NCBI GenBank assembly: GCA_025354525.1
Contig: JANXMS010000274.1
Span: 1 to 40,881, forward strand
Reading direction: 5' to 3'
DNA length: 40,881 nt
Origin: Acidobacteriota bacterium
GTDB lineage: Bacteria; Acidobacteriota; Terriglobia; Bryobacterales; Bryobacteraceae
How positions within the stretch are numbered: position 1 is the stretch's first letter; every line of letters begins with the position of its first letter. Positions 1-7,684 of this stretch are shown here, piece after piece. The position numbers and the translations under genes are program-made. The notes under the pieces are model-generated. The model did not search any database, was not told the origin of the DNA, and worked only from the letters and a program-made list of their open reading frames with translations.

Positions 1-126
1 TGGAGAATCTGACTGAAAATGCTGGATACTCGTGACAGGGGGTGTAGCCTCGTTGAGGTAGGATCGTTCTTGCTGGAACTCCTTTCTACCCTAACAGGGC
101 TTTACCCCCCAAGCACTTGACCTAAT

Positions 127-329
127 TTGGACACGAGTGAGTGGGACTCGCGGATGGATCGGATCAACTTTCTAAAGCATGGAATCAACTTTGAACCGGC
201 GCAACTTGTCTTCGATGCCCTTGCTGGATGTCTTTCGCCGAGCGAGACCTGGACGGCGAGGAACAAGTAATCCGAATCGGCTCGGCACGAAAGGCAACCC
301 CATCAGAACGGAGACGTTATGCCAACTAG
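127..329 (+). pseudogene. BrnT-like toxin relic (frameshifted, internally deleted)
   Basis: Two pieces of a BrnT-family ribonuclease toxin lie in different frames. The first (127-270) reads WDSRMDRINFLKHGINFE followed by a VFDALAG segment, matching the family start (WDexKxxxNxxKHGvsFeeA, vFDDPla). The second (about 234-329) reads RDLDGEEQ and then IRIGSARKATPSERRRYAN with a stop at 327, matching the family C-terminus (IRIISARxAtxxERxxYe). The central strands of the fold are missing, so the gene has both a frameshift and an internal deletion and should make no active toxin. Its end overlaps the antitoxin start at 319 by 11 bases, the usual arrangement of such pairs. The family assignment rests on the two end motifs only. 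No clear ribosome binding site or ATG is seen; TTG at 127 is a possible start. Confidence 0.62.
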
Positions 330-575
330 GAATCAGAGGAAAGAACTGGAAGCTCTCGCGGCGAAACCGGATGGCGAGATCGGCCAGAGCGACATTCCCG
401 AAATCACGGACGAGCTATCGGTGGGTGCGCTTCGCGGCGTGTTCGCGAGGTCGGCGACGCGGCATATCTCGACTTGCGGATCGCCAATAAACTTGCCGCC
501 GCCAAGGGGCTTCCCGATCAGACATACAGTAAGAGTCTGCTGCATGAATCGCTTATGAAGGACAATTCTAAGTGA
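319..575 (+). pseudogene. BrnA/CopG-type antitoxin relic (frameshifted)
   Basis: This is the partner of the preceding toxin relic. The first 40 codons from ATG 319 contain EIGQSDIPEITDE, which resembles the acidic leader (DeeIDtSDIPEitD) of BrnA-like antitoxins. The continuation in that frame becomes nonsense. A frame change near 445-460 recovers AYLDLRIANKLAAAKGLPDQ and then a TYSKSLLHESLMKD segment ending at TGA 573. The recovered part resembles the DNA-binding and dimerisation tail of CopG-type antitoxins (KGLPYQTYIKSLLHEAL). One frameshift therefore separates an N-terminal toxin-binding region from the ribbon-helix-helix tail. Which antitoxin subfamily it belonged to is uncertain. Together with the toxin relic it forms the first of three inactivated toxin-antitoxin loci in the window. 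Confidence 0.58.
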
Positions 576-603
576 ACAGGCGATGTTGCCTTGTAATCTG
601 GCC

Positions 604-1947
604 ATGAACGATCTTACCCAAGGCTCCATTCCAAAGCACCTGCTGAAGTTGGCGGGTTTCATCGCCGTCACCATGACGTTTCAGACGCTCTACTACTTGG
701 TAGACCTGTATTTCGTCGCCGGGTTGGGAGAGGCGAGCGTAGCGGGAGTGAGCCTGTGCGGCAATCTGGCCATCGCCGTGCTGGCGTTGACGCAGATGCT
801 GGGGGTCGGCACTTCGAGCCTGATCGCGCGGGCGGCGGGGCGGAAGGATCAGCACTCCGCGCAGCTGGTTTTTAATCAATCCTTCGTTCTCTCGCTCTTG
901 GTGGGGGGACTGGTGCTAGTGCTGGGCTTCGGCTTTCGGATGCCCTACCTGTGGGCGCTCAGTTCGGATGCGGCGACGATTCGCGAGGGCGGCGCGTACC
1001 TGCGTTGGTTTGCGCCGGCCCTGGCGCTGCAGTTCGCTTTTGTGTCGATGGGTTCGGCGCTACGCGGTACGGGCATCGCGAAGCCAACGATGGTGGTGCA
1101 GGTGATCACGGTGGTCTTGAATTGTTTGCTGGCACCGGTGCTGATTGCGGGCTGGGGCACGGGGCGGCCGATGGGTGCTGGGGGAGCGGGAATGGCCACC
1201 TTGATCGCCTTGGCGGTGGGTGTGGTGGCGATGACGGTGTATTTCATCCGGCTCGAGACCTTCGTTTCTTTTGACTTGTCGCTGTGGAGACCCGACTTCG
1301 CGGTGTGGGGTAAATTGCTGAATATTGGCGTTCCGTCGGGCGGTGAGTTCCTGATCATGGCGATGAATATGGTGACGATATATTGGATCATTCGCGACTT
1401 CGGGCCGAGCGCACAAGCGGGCTATGGGATCGGCAGCCGGGTGATGCAGGCGATTTTTCTTCCGGTGATGGCGATCAGCTTTGCGGTGGCACCGCTGGCC
1501 GGGCAGAATTTCGGGGCAGGTTTGGGACCGCGCGTTCGGCTGACGCTACGGTCGGCGGCATTGATGGGATCGGCGCTGATGGCGACGGTGACGTTGCTGT
1601 GCCAGATATCACCGGGCAGCTTGATCCGGATCTTTTCGACGGACGCCGTGGTGGTGAGCGCAGGGGCGGACTATCTGCGGACGATCGCTTTGACGTTTGT
1701 GAGCGGGGGCTTGGTGTTCACCTTTTCCGGCATGTTCCAGGCGCTGGGAAACACTTGGCCGGCGCTCGTCAGTTCCTTCGCCCGGTTCTTTGTATTCGCG
1801 ATCCCGGCCGTATTCTTGGCGCGGGCACCGGGATTCCAACTGATTCACCTTTGGTACTTGGGCGTCGTTACGAGCGTGGTGCACGCCTTGGTATCTTTCC
1901 TTCTGCTGCGGCAAGAAATGAATCGCAAGTTGGAGGGGATGGGCTAA
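604..1947 (+). CDS. MATE family multidrug/sodium exporter
   Basis: The 447-residue integral membrane protein has the two-bundle, 12-helix layout of MATE transporters, which export cationic drugs or metabolites using a Na+ or H+ gradient. Family signs are the start MNDLTQGSIPKHLLKLA, the conserved LYFVAGLGEASVAGVSL segment of helix 1-2, MLGVGTSSLIARAAG in the first bundle, and the pseudo-symmetric QAGYGIGSRVMQ and APLAGQNFGAG in the second. An upstream in-frame ATG at 583 adds seven residues, but family proteins normally begin at the DLTQGSI segment, so ATG 604 is preferred. Neither start has a strong ribosome binding site. It follows the broken toxin-antitoxin relic and precedes the DUF423 gene by about 170 bases, with no evident co-transcription signal. 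The substrate cannot be told from sequence. Confidence 0.9.
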   Translation: MNDLTQGSIPKHLLKLAGFIAVTMTFQTLYYLVDLYFVAGLGEASVAGVSLCGNLAIAVLALTQMLGVGTSSLIARAAGRKDQHSAQLVFNQSFVLSLLVGGLVLVLGFGFRMPYLWALSSDAATIREGGAYLRWFAPALALQFAFVSMGSALRGTGIAKPTMVVQVITVVLNCLLAPVLIAGWGTGRPMGAGGAGMATLIALAVGVVAMTVYFIRLETFVSFDLSLWRPDFAVWGKLLNIGVPSGGEFLIMAMNMVTIYWIIRDFGPSAQAGYGIGSRVMQAIFLPVMAISFAVAPLAGQNFGAGLGPRVRLTLRSAALMGSALMATVTLLCQISPGSLIRIFSTDAVVVSAGADYLRTIALTFVSGGLVFTFSGMFQALGNTWPALVSSFARFFVFAIPAVFLARAPGFQLIHLWYLGVVTSVVHALVSFLLLRQEMNRKLEGMG

Positions 1948-2116
1948 GCCCAGGCTGGCCGCAGGGGGTTATAGGAGAAGCGGAACTGGCGGTTGTAGAG
2001 AACGGAGGGGGAGGAGGACGATGGGGGTTTGTGGACCTTTGGGCCCTGACGGCGCGGACTCAGGGCGATGCGAGGATGAACTTTGCGAGCGCTACGGGTT
2101 GCTATGCTGGAGGCGC

Positions 2117-2497
2117 ATGATGAATTGGAGTTCAGTAGCGGCGGTGATGATGGCGTTGGCGGTGGGGTTGGGGGCGTTTGGGGCGCATGGGCTGCGCGAC
2201 CGGCTGGACGCTTACTCGCTAGGCATCTACGAGAAGGCCGTTTTTTATCATTTTGTGCATGCGCTGGGACTGTTGTTGGTGTCGGTGCTGGCGCGGGTGG
2301 GGGCGCTGACGGAGAGCGCGGCGGGGCGAGTGGGCTGGCTGCTGTTTGTGGGGATACTCGTGTTTTCTGGGTCGCTGTATCTGCTGGCCGTGACGGGGGT
2401 GCGGACGCTGGGGGCGATTACGCCGCTGGGCGGGGTCGCGTTCATCGGGGCATGGCTATTGCTTGCGTTTTCGGTGTCGCGGCGGGGGCGGGGCTAG
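2117..2497 (+). CDS. DUF423 small membrane protein
   Basis: The 126-residue protein has four hydrophobic stretches and the conserved DUF423 (YgdD/YwdK-like) motifs: LGAFGAHGLRDRLDAYSLGI near the N-terminus, EKAVFYHFVHALGLLL in helix 2, FSGSLYLLAVTGVRTLG in helix 3, and ITPLGGVAFIGAWLLLA in helix 4. The function of the family is unknown; it sits in the inner membrane. The start at 2117 is chosen because GGAGG lies just upstream (2109-2113) and because family members are about 120-130 residues. A second ATG follows directly at 2120. An ATG at 2021 also has a purine-rich leader, but it would add 32 residues unlike the family. The gene ends five bases before the 3' end of the convergent cyclophilin gene. 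Confidence 0.88.
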   Translation: MMNWSSVAAVMMALAVGLGAFGAHGLRDRLDAYSLGIYEKAVFYHFVHALGLLLVSVLARVGALTESAAGRVGWLLFVGILVFSGSLYLLAVTGVRTLGAITPLGGVAFIGAWLLLAFSVSRRGRG

Positions 2498-2501
2498 TCC
2501 G

Positions 2502-4010
2502 CTACTGCACGCGGAGCGCGCCGAGGACTTGCCAGCCGGAGTTGGCATTGGCGGTGGTTTGGGTGCCGCCGAAGAGGACGCGGCGACCGATGAAACTACT
2601 CTTGAACTCGAGTTGGAGGGTCAAGGTGAGCGTATTGCCGACGTCGGCGAAGGTGGAACCGGCGGCGAGGAGGCGGCATTGGCTGTTCTCGATAGAGGCG
2701 GCTCCTCCAGCGGCACCATTGAGACGGACGGGGGTGGTTTGGAGGACGCCCGAGTCTCCGATGATGTACATGAGATTGTTCGTGGGATTGAAGCCGAAGT
2801 AACAGGCGTTGTTGCCGTCAAGGGCGGAGTTGATGAGGACTTGGACGGTCTGGAGGTTGGTGGACGCGCTGGCGTCGCGGTATTGGACGGCGAGGGAATA
2901 GGTGGTGTTGGCCGGGACGGCGGCGGTGCTGAGGGTAGGTCGGAGGGGGAGGGGGTTGGTCGAGGGTGTGGAGACGCTGTGAGTTCCGGCGGGGCTCCAG
3001 CCGGAGTTGCCGCCGTTGCGGTCGCGGCCGGCGACGTAGACGATATGGGAGCCGCCGAAGGCGCTGGTGAAGGTGTAGGGGATCGTCAGATTTAGATTGT
3101 TACCGGATTTGACGGCGGAGAAGCCAGCGCCGGAGATGGTGCACTGGCCGTTGCTGAGGGTGGCCGGGGACGGCAGGGAGAGAACGGAGGCGTCGACACC
3201 GGCGTTGTCGAGGAGGACGAGGAGGTTGTTGACGCTGTCGTAGCCGATGTAGCAGGCGGTGCGGCCGTCGAGGGCGCGGTTGATGAGAACGTTGACGACG
3301 CCTAGGTCGTCGGCACCGTTGGGGTCTGTGAAGACGAAGGTGCGCGTGGCGGTGGGTCCGCTCGAATTTTCTGTGTTCGTGGTGCTGGTGGAGGGCGGCT
3401 CAAGAAGGAGCGTCGCGGAGGTGATGAAGATGGGGTTGGCGGCGGTGACGGGCTGTCCTCCGATGTAGTTGCGGAGGGGAACATCCGTGAGCACGTCGCC
3501 GTTAAGGCGGAAGACGGGCACGGCGGCGATTTGGTCCATGATGTCGAGGCCGCGGAGGATGCGACCGAAGACGGTGAAGCCGCCATTCTGATTGTTGAGA
3601 TTGGTCGAGTTGTCGCCGAGATTAAAGAACCATTGGTTGGTGGCGCTGTTGGGATTGTTGCCGAGTTTGGCCATGGCGAGGGTGCCGCGCGTGTTCGAGA
3701 CGCGAAATTCGTTGCGGACGGGCGGATCGGCGGCGAGACTAGAAAACGTATTGCCAGAGAAGCCGACGCCTCCGCCCTGGATGATGAAGCCGGGGACGGA
3801 GCGGTGAATGATGGAGTTATTGTAGGCTCCGCGGCGAACGTAGTTCAGGAAATTTTCGACGGTGGCGGGGGCGGCGTCGCGGAAAAGTTGGACGTCGATA
3901 TCGCCGAGAGTAGTGCTCATGCGGACGGTTGGTCCGGAGTTTGTTTGGCCGGGGAGGAGGGTGGCGGAAAGAAGTCCCCAGAGGATGGCCGCGAAAGTCC
4001 GATTGTTCAT
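2502..4010 (-). CDS. Exported cyclophilin-type peptidyl-prolyl isomerase with two C-terminal repeat modules
   Basis: The 502-residue protein starts with a signal peptide (about residues 1-22, ending LLPGQ). A cyclophilin domain follows at about 29-200: the active-site strand HRSVPGFIIQGG supplies R70, F75 and Q78, and QWFFNLGDN matches the family QFFINxxDN. It would catalyse proline cis-trans isomerisation outside the cytoplasm, probably helping exported proteins fold. The C-terminal half is not cyclophilin. It holds two homologous modules (about 213-346 and 356-502), each with VLINxALDGxxACYxG, NNL, a Gly/Asn-rich QC strand, and a closing NSGW motif. I have seen similar modules as hitchhiking domains in secreted acidobacterial proteins, but I know no assigned function. 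The gene lies 87 bases downstream of a TonB receptor gene on the same strand. Confidence 0.9.
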   Translation of the reverse strand: MNNRTFAAILWGLLSATLLPGQTNSGPTVRMSTTLGDIDVQLFRDAAPATVENFLNYVRRGAYNNSIIHRSVPGFIIQGGGVGFSGNTFSSLAADPPVRNEFRVSNTRGTLAMAKLGNNPNSATNQWFFNLGDNSTNLNNQNGGFTVFGRILRGLDIMDQIAAVPVFRLNGDVLTDVPLRNYIGGQPVTAANPIFITSATLLLEPPSTSTTNTENSSGPTATRTFVFTDPNGADDLGVVNVLINRALDGRTACYIGYDSVNNLLVLLDNAGVDASVLSLPSPATLSNGQCTISGAGFSAVKSGNNLNLTIPYTFTSAFGGSHIVYVAGRDRNGGNSGWSPAGTHSVSTPSTNPLPLRPTLSTAAVPANTTYSLAVQYRDASASTNLQTVQVLINSALDGNNACYFGFNPTNNLMYIIGDSGVLQTTPVRLNGAAGGAASIENSQCRLLAAGSTFADVGNTLTLTLQLEFKSSFIGRRVLFGGTQTTANANSGWQVLGALRVQ

Positions 4011-4048
4011 TCGGCTCAGGTTAGCATTTTTTGATGCCAGTAGCGACA

Positions 4049-4082
4049 GACCGGCCGGCCCCCGCGAAGGGGCCAGCCGGTC
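4049..4082 (-). terminator. Strong GC hairpin between receptor and cyclophilin genes
   Basis: An inverted repeat forms a 14-base-pair stem with one mismatch. The 4049-4062 arm begins GACCGGCC and the 4069-4082 arm ends AGCCGGTC, around a six-base loop. It lies 16 bases past the stop codon of the receptor gene and before the cyclophilin start. No U-tract follows it directly on the minus strand, so it is not a textbook intrinsic terminator. It may attenuate read-through or stabilise the 3' end of the receptor message. Confidence 0.4.
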
Positions 4083-4097
4083 GACGGGCGGTTCCAG

Positions 4098-7000
4098 TTA
4101 CCAAAGCAGTTTGAGTGCAAACTGGGTTTGGCGGGGCGCATTTGCGGTGCCGGTGACCCGGCCGAACTGCGCGTTGCCCACGGTCGTGTTCGGCGAACCG
4201 AACACGGGATGGTTCAATGCGTTGAAGCTCTCGCCGCGCAATTCGAGAGCGACGCGTTCTCCGACGATGTTGAAGCGCTTGAACACGGACATATCCAGCA
4301 TTTCGACGAAGTCGCTGCGGAGGTTGGGATGCATGCGGCCCATGTTGCCGAAGGTGTACTGAGCCGGAAGCTTGAAGGCACCGGTGTCGAACCAACGGTC
4401 GAGGGTCGGGTTATCGAGGCGGGCGTCTTGGCCTGTGGAATCCGGCCGTTGTCCGCCGCCGAAGGAGAAGCTGGTGTTCCCCGTCGTGAGCATCTGGAGG
4501 GGTGAGCCGCTGCTAAGCGTTAGGACTCCGTTCACTTGCCACTGGCCGAGGGCGGCGTTGACGAAGCGGTTCCACTGGGCGCCGAACTGTTTGCCTTTGC
4601 CGAAGGGTAGTTCGTAGGTGGACGTCATCACAAGCCGATGGGGGTAGTGGTAGGGCGAGATGGAGCGTTCGCACGCTCGGCAGTTGAAGTTCCGGAAGCC
4701 TGAGGAATCCCAGGCGTTGTCGCCGCCATCGGCGATCAACTTGGACCAGGTATAAGCCGCGACAATTGTTCCGCCCTGCGAGAAGCGTTTTTTGAAGGTG
4801 GCCTGCAAGCTGTGGAAGTTTGAGTTTCCCCAGGAGGTGCCGGCGAAGGAGACGCCCGGGTACTGGGGGTAGGGCGTTAGGAGTTCACCGCGCTGAATGG
4901 TGCGGGTGGAAAGCGGACCGACGGGAATGATTCCGAAGAACGGATTCGGAACCGTTTCCAAGAGGCCGGCGTCGGGCCGGATTTGCGAGTCCGCAAGTTG
5001 GTCCATCTGCCAGGGAAGGGGCAGGTGGGTGCCTTTGTTGCCCGCGTAGGCGAGGTCGAGAACCATGCCTTTTCCGAGATCCTGGCCGATGGAGAAGTTC
5101 CACTGGGAGTTATAGGGAGTGGTCATCGTGGAGGGGATGGGCGAACCGACGCCTTGCCCCAATGCGGCATTGAGCCCATTGACGGAGCCTTCTGGTTGCA
5201 GGACGCCGTTGGGGAACGGGTTCCGCAGGAGGTCGGTGGGGGTAACTCCGTCGATGGTGGGCACCCAGGGGGTGGCGGCCGAAAATGGGGCCGTTGGATA
5301 GTGGTTTGCTCCATAAGTGGCCATGGTGTAGAAGATCCCAGCACCGACTCGGATCACGGTATTGGGTCGCAGTTGATAAGCGATGCCGATGCGCGGCGCG
5401 ATTTTGCCCCACTCGATGTTTTTGAGTGTTCTGCCTCGGTCACCTTTGTTCGCGAACGTCCAACCGCCCTTTAGATTTAGGCCGGTCTGTTGGCTGAGCG
5501 GGTTCACCGCGGCCGTATCAAACACCGCGTAGCGATCATAGCGCTCGGTCAACCCGGTCTCGAAGTCCCACCGCAAGCCCAGGTTCAAGGTCAGCTTCCG
5601 GTTCACTTTCCAGTCGTCCTGCAGATAGTAGCCGAAGCTCCTGCTTTCGAGGGCAGGTCGGATGCTATGTACTTCTCGACCGCTCGCGCCGGTGCCCAGC
5701 AAGAACGAGGCGAACCCGAATCCACCGTTGGCCGAGACGGCGCGCGGGTCTGGGCCTTGCGTCATCGCGCGGTTGAAGGAAAAGGTCAACTGCCACGGTT
5801 GCTGCATGTGGTTGATCAAATTCTTTCGCATTTCCGTACCGATCTTTAGCGAATGGCTACCGTAAACCTTGGAAAGCGTTCCCACGAACGTGTGGGACTG
5901 ATTCGCGGAGCGGAAGTTCCAGTGGTGGAGCAATCCAGGCATGGTCATTTCTTCCACGCCGAATTCTGGGAACAGGAGCAAATCTGCTCCGGTCTCGGTG
6001 CTTGCGGGCAGACCAAGAGAAGAGGGTTTGAAGCCCTTGAACCAACTGCCGCGATCCAGGATCGACCGGGCGAAACCGTAGCGGAGGCTGAGGAGGGTGG
6101 TGGGATTGATAGTCCAGCTATAGTCGAGGGCGGCGTTCTGCATGCGTTCATAGTTGGAGTAGCAGCCCCCGTCCGGACAGCCCGGACCGGGCCACAACTC
6201 GGGCTGCGAGTTCTCGTTTTGGAAGATGGAGTAGCGGAAGAAGATGCGTTGATTTTCGTTGAAATTGTGGTCGATTTTGGAGGTAGCACGGTTGACGTTC
6301 GTGGGTGCCTTGCCTTGGAAGAAGAAGTTGTTCTGCCCGGTGTTGGCTTGTCCGGGCAGGTTGGGCCTAGGACCGAAGAACTTCAATACGTTGGCCGAAA
6401 CCGGGTCGATACGATTCGCCGGAATGCGGTTTCCAGGAAAGACGGTTCGCGTGAACTGGCCAGGGCGGGCGGGGTCGGGGGCGGTGGAGAAGGGATCGTA
6501 GATGTTCCGGAGTTGGCCGGCGGCGGTAAGCGTCTTTGAAAAGTCGCCGCCCATTTGGTCGTCGGTCGGCAGGGTGAAGAAGCGGGTTGAGGCGGACCGT
6601 TGCCGACGGCCTTCATAAACGGCGAACCAGAAGGTTTTGTTACGCCCGTCATAGACTTTCGGGATGACGAGCGGTCCGCCGGAGCTAGCGCCGAATTCGT
6701 TGCGCTGGAAGGTCGCCAGTTTTTGTCCGCTGGCGTTGGCGAACCAGTTATTGGCGTCCATTTTGCTATTCCGGACGAACTCGAACAGGCTGCCGTGGAG
6801 GGTGTTGGTTCCGGACTTGGTGGCGATGGTGAGCACGCCGCCGCCGCTGCGGCCATACTCGGCGCTGTAGGAGTTCGTTTGGATGCGGAACTCTTCGACG
6901 CCTTCGACGGAGGGCACGGCGCTGTTGGCGTTCATATTCGCGGTATTCGAATTCATCGTGACCGGGACGCCATCCATGAGGATTGCGTTGGACGAATCGC

Positions 7001-7586
7001 GTCCGCCGTTGACGGTGAAGATGCCGATGGAATGGAACCCTTCGTTGGCGCTGCCGGCGGCGGGGCGCTGCGGGAAGACACCAGCCGTGGCCCATGCCAG
7101 CGAGTAAATGTTGCGCCCGTTTAAGGGTAGGTCGATGATGCGTTTGTTCTCGACGACTCCGCTGAGGGTCGCGCTGGTAGTATCCACGAGCTGGGCACCG
7201 CTGGTTACCGTGACGCTTTCCGAGACCGCACCGACCTGGAGGGAGATGTTGGCTTCTGCTTTCTGCTGGGTTGCAATCGGAATGAGTTCAATCACGTGGG
7301 CGCGGAATCCGGCTTTTTCGGCGCGGAGTTTGTAGCGACCAGGCGGCAGGGGCGAAACGAGAAAGAACCCGCTTTCGTTTGAAGTCGAGCGCATGTTTAC
7401 GTTGCGGTCGATATCGGTGACGACCAAGTTAGCGCCGGCAATGGCGGCACCCGAGGGGTCGGTGATCAGGCCCGATAGCTGGCCGGCGACGGTCTGCGCA
7501 GGCAGGTTGGGGACTAGGAAATTTGGAGCAAAAAGCGCCAAGGCGATCGGCAAGGCCAACCGGAAAACAGACGAACAGAGTCTCAT
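4098..7586 (-). CDS. TonB-dependent receptor, Oar-like, with CarboxypepD-regulatory-like N-domain
   Basis: The 1162-residue outer membrane protein is predicted to import or sense large substrates using TonB energy. After a signal peptide (about 1-32) comes a carboxypeptidase-regulatory-like beta-sandwich (about 35-115: GLITDPSGAAIAGANL, GFFLVSPLPPGRYKL). A plug domain (about 120-245) carries the SuSD/Oar-style LPLNGRNIYSL and EYGRSGGGVLTIATKSGTN. A long beta-barrel ends in an aromatic residue (FALKLLW), as outer membrane barrels do. The start at 7586 is supported by a GGAGGG ribosome binding site (minus strand, 7592-7597) at proper distance; an upstream in-frame ATG at 7664 would put 26 non-signal residues before the signal peptide. 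It follows a second receptor gene by 98 bases and precedes the exported cyclophilin, so the three may be co-transcribed. The substrate is unknown. Confidence 0.9.
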   Translation of the reverse strand: MRLCSSVFRLALPIALALFAPNFLVPNLPAQTVAGQLSGLITDPSGAAIAGANLVVTDIDRNVNMRSTSNESGFFLVSPLPPGRYKLRAEKAGFRAHVIELIPIATQQKAEANISLQVGAVSESVTVTSGAQLVDTTSATLSGVVENKRIIDLPLNGRNIYSLAWATAGVFPQRPAAGSANEGFHSIGIFTVNGGRDSSNAILMDGVPVTMNSNTANMNANSAVPSVEGVEEFRIQTNSYSAEYGRSGGGVLTIATKSGTNTLHGSLFEFVRNSKMDANNWFANASGQKLATFQRNEFGASSGGPLVIPKVYDGRNKTFWFAVYEGRRQRSASTRFFTLPTDDQMGGDFSKTLTAAGQLRNIYDPFSTAPDPARPGQFTRTVFPGNRIPANRIDPVSANVLKFFGPRPNLPGQANTGQNNFFFQGKAPTNVNRATSKIDHNFNENQRIFFRYSIFQNENSQPELWPGPGCPDGGCYSNYERMQNAALDYSWTINPTTLLSLRYGFARSILDRGSWFKGFKPSSLGLPASTETGADLLLFPEFGVEEMTMPGLLHHWNFRSANQSHTFVGTLSKVYGSHSLKIGTEMRKNLINHMQQPWQLTFSFNRAMTQGPDPRAVSANGGFGFASFLLGTGASGREVHSIRPALESRSFGYYLQDDWKVNRKLTLNLGLRWDFETGLTERYDRYAVFDTAAVNPLSQQTGLNLKGGWTFANKGDRGRTLKNIEWGKIAPRIGIAYQLRPNTVIRVGAGIFYTMATYGANHYPTAPFSAATPWVPTIDGVTPTDLLRNPFPNGVLQPEGSVNGLNAALGQGVGSPIPSTMTTPYNSQWNFSIGQDLGKGMVLDLAYAGNKGTHLPLPWQMDQLADSQIRPDAGLLETVPNPFFGIIPVGPLSTRTIQRGELLTPYPQYPGVSFAGTSWGNSNFHSLQATFKKRFSQGGTIVAAYTWSKLIADGGDNAWDSSGFRNFNCRACERSISPYHYPHRLVMTSTYELPFGKGKQFGAQWNRFVNAALGQWQVNGVLTLSSGSPLQMLTTGNTSFSFGGGQRPDSTGQDARLDNPTLDRWFDTGAFKLPAQYTFGNMGRMHPNLRSDFVEMLDMSVFKRFNIVGERVALELRGESFNALNHPVFGSPNTTVGNAQFGRVTGTANAPRQTQFALKLLW

Positions 7587-7684
7587 AAACACCCTCCAGA
7601 GTTTGAAGCTCGAAAGCAACTGGAAGAATTTTATTCGATCCCTTGGGAAAGCGCAAGCTTTCAAGCGCTCAAGCGCCTAGATAT

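Noticed and set aside
1-126. Possible coding or RNA remnant at the window edge
   Set aside because: I found no motif, tRNA-like fold or similarity to the other repeats.
179-490. 103-codon frame at the left end
   Set aside because: It runs in a frame unlike either toxin-antitoxin relic and has an Arg-rich translation without motifs.
1383-2120. 245-codon frame overlapping the MATE gene
   Set aside because: Shifted-frame shadow of the transporter with Gly/Arg-rich translation.
7647-7662. Small stem-loop after the second receptor gene as a terminator
   Set aside because: Only six base pairs and no U-tract on the relevant strand; the downstream receptor gene has its own ribosome binding site and may be co-transcribed.
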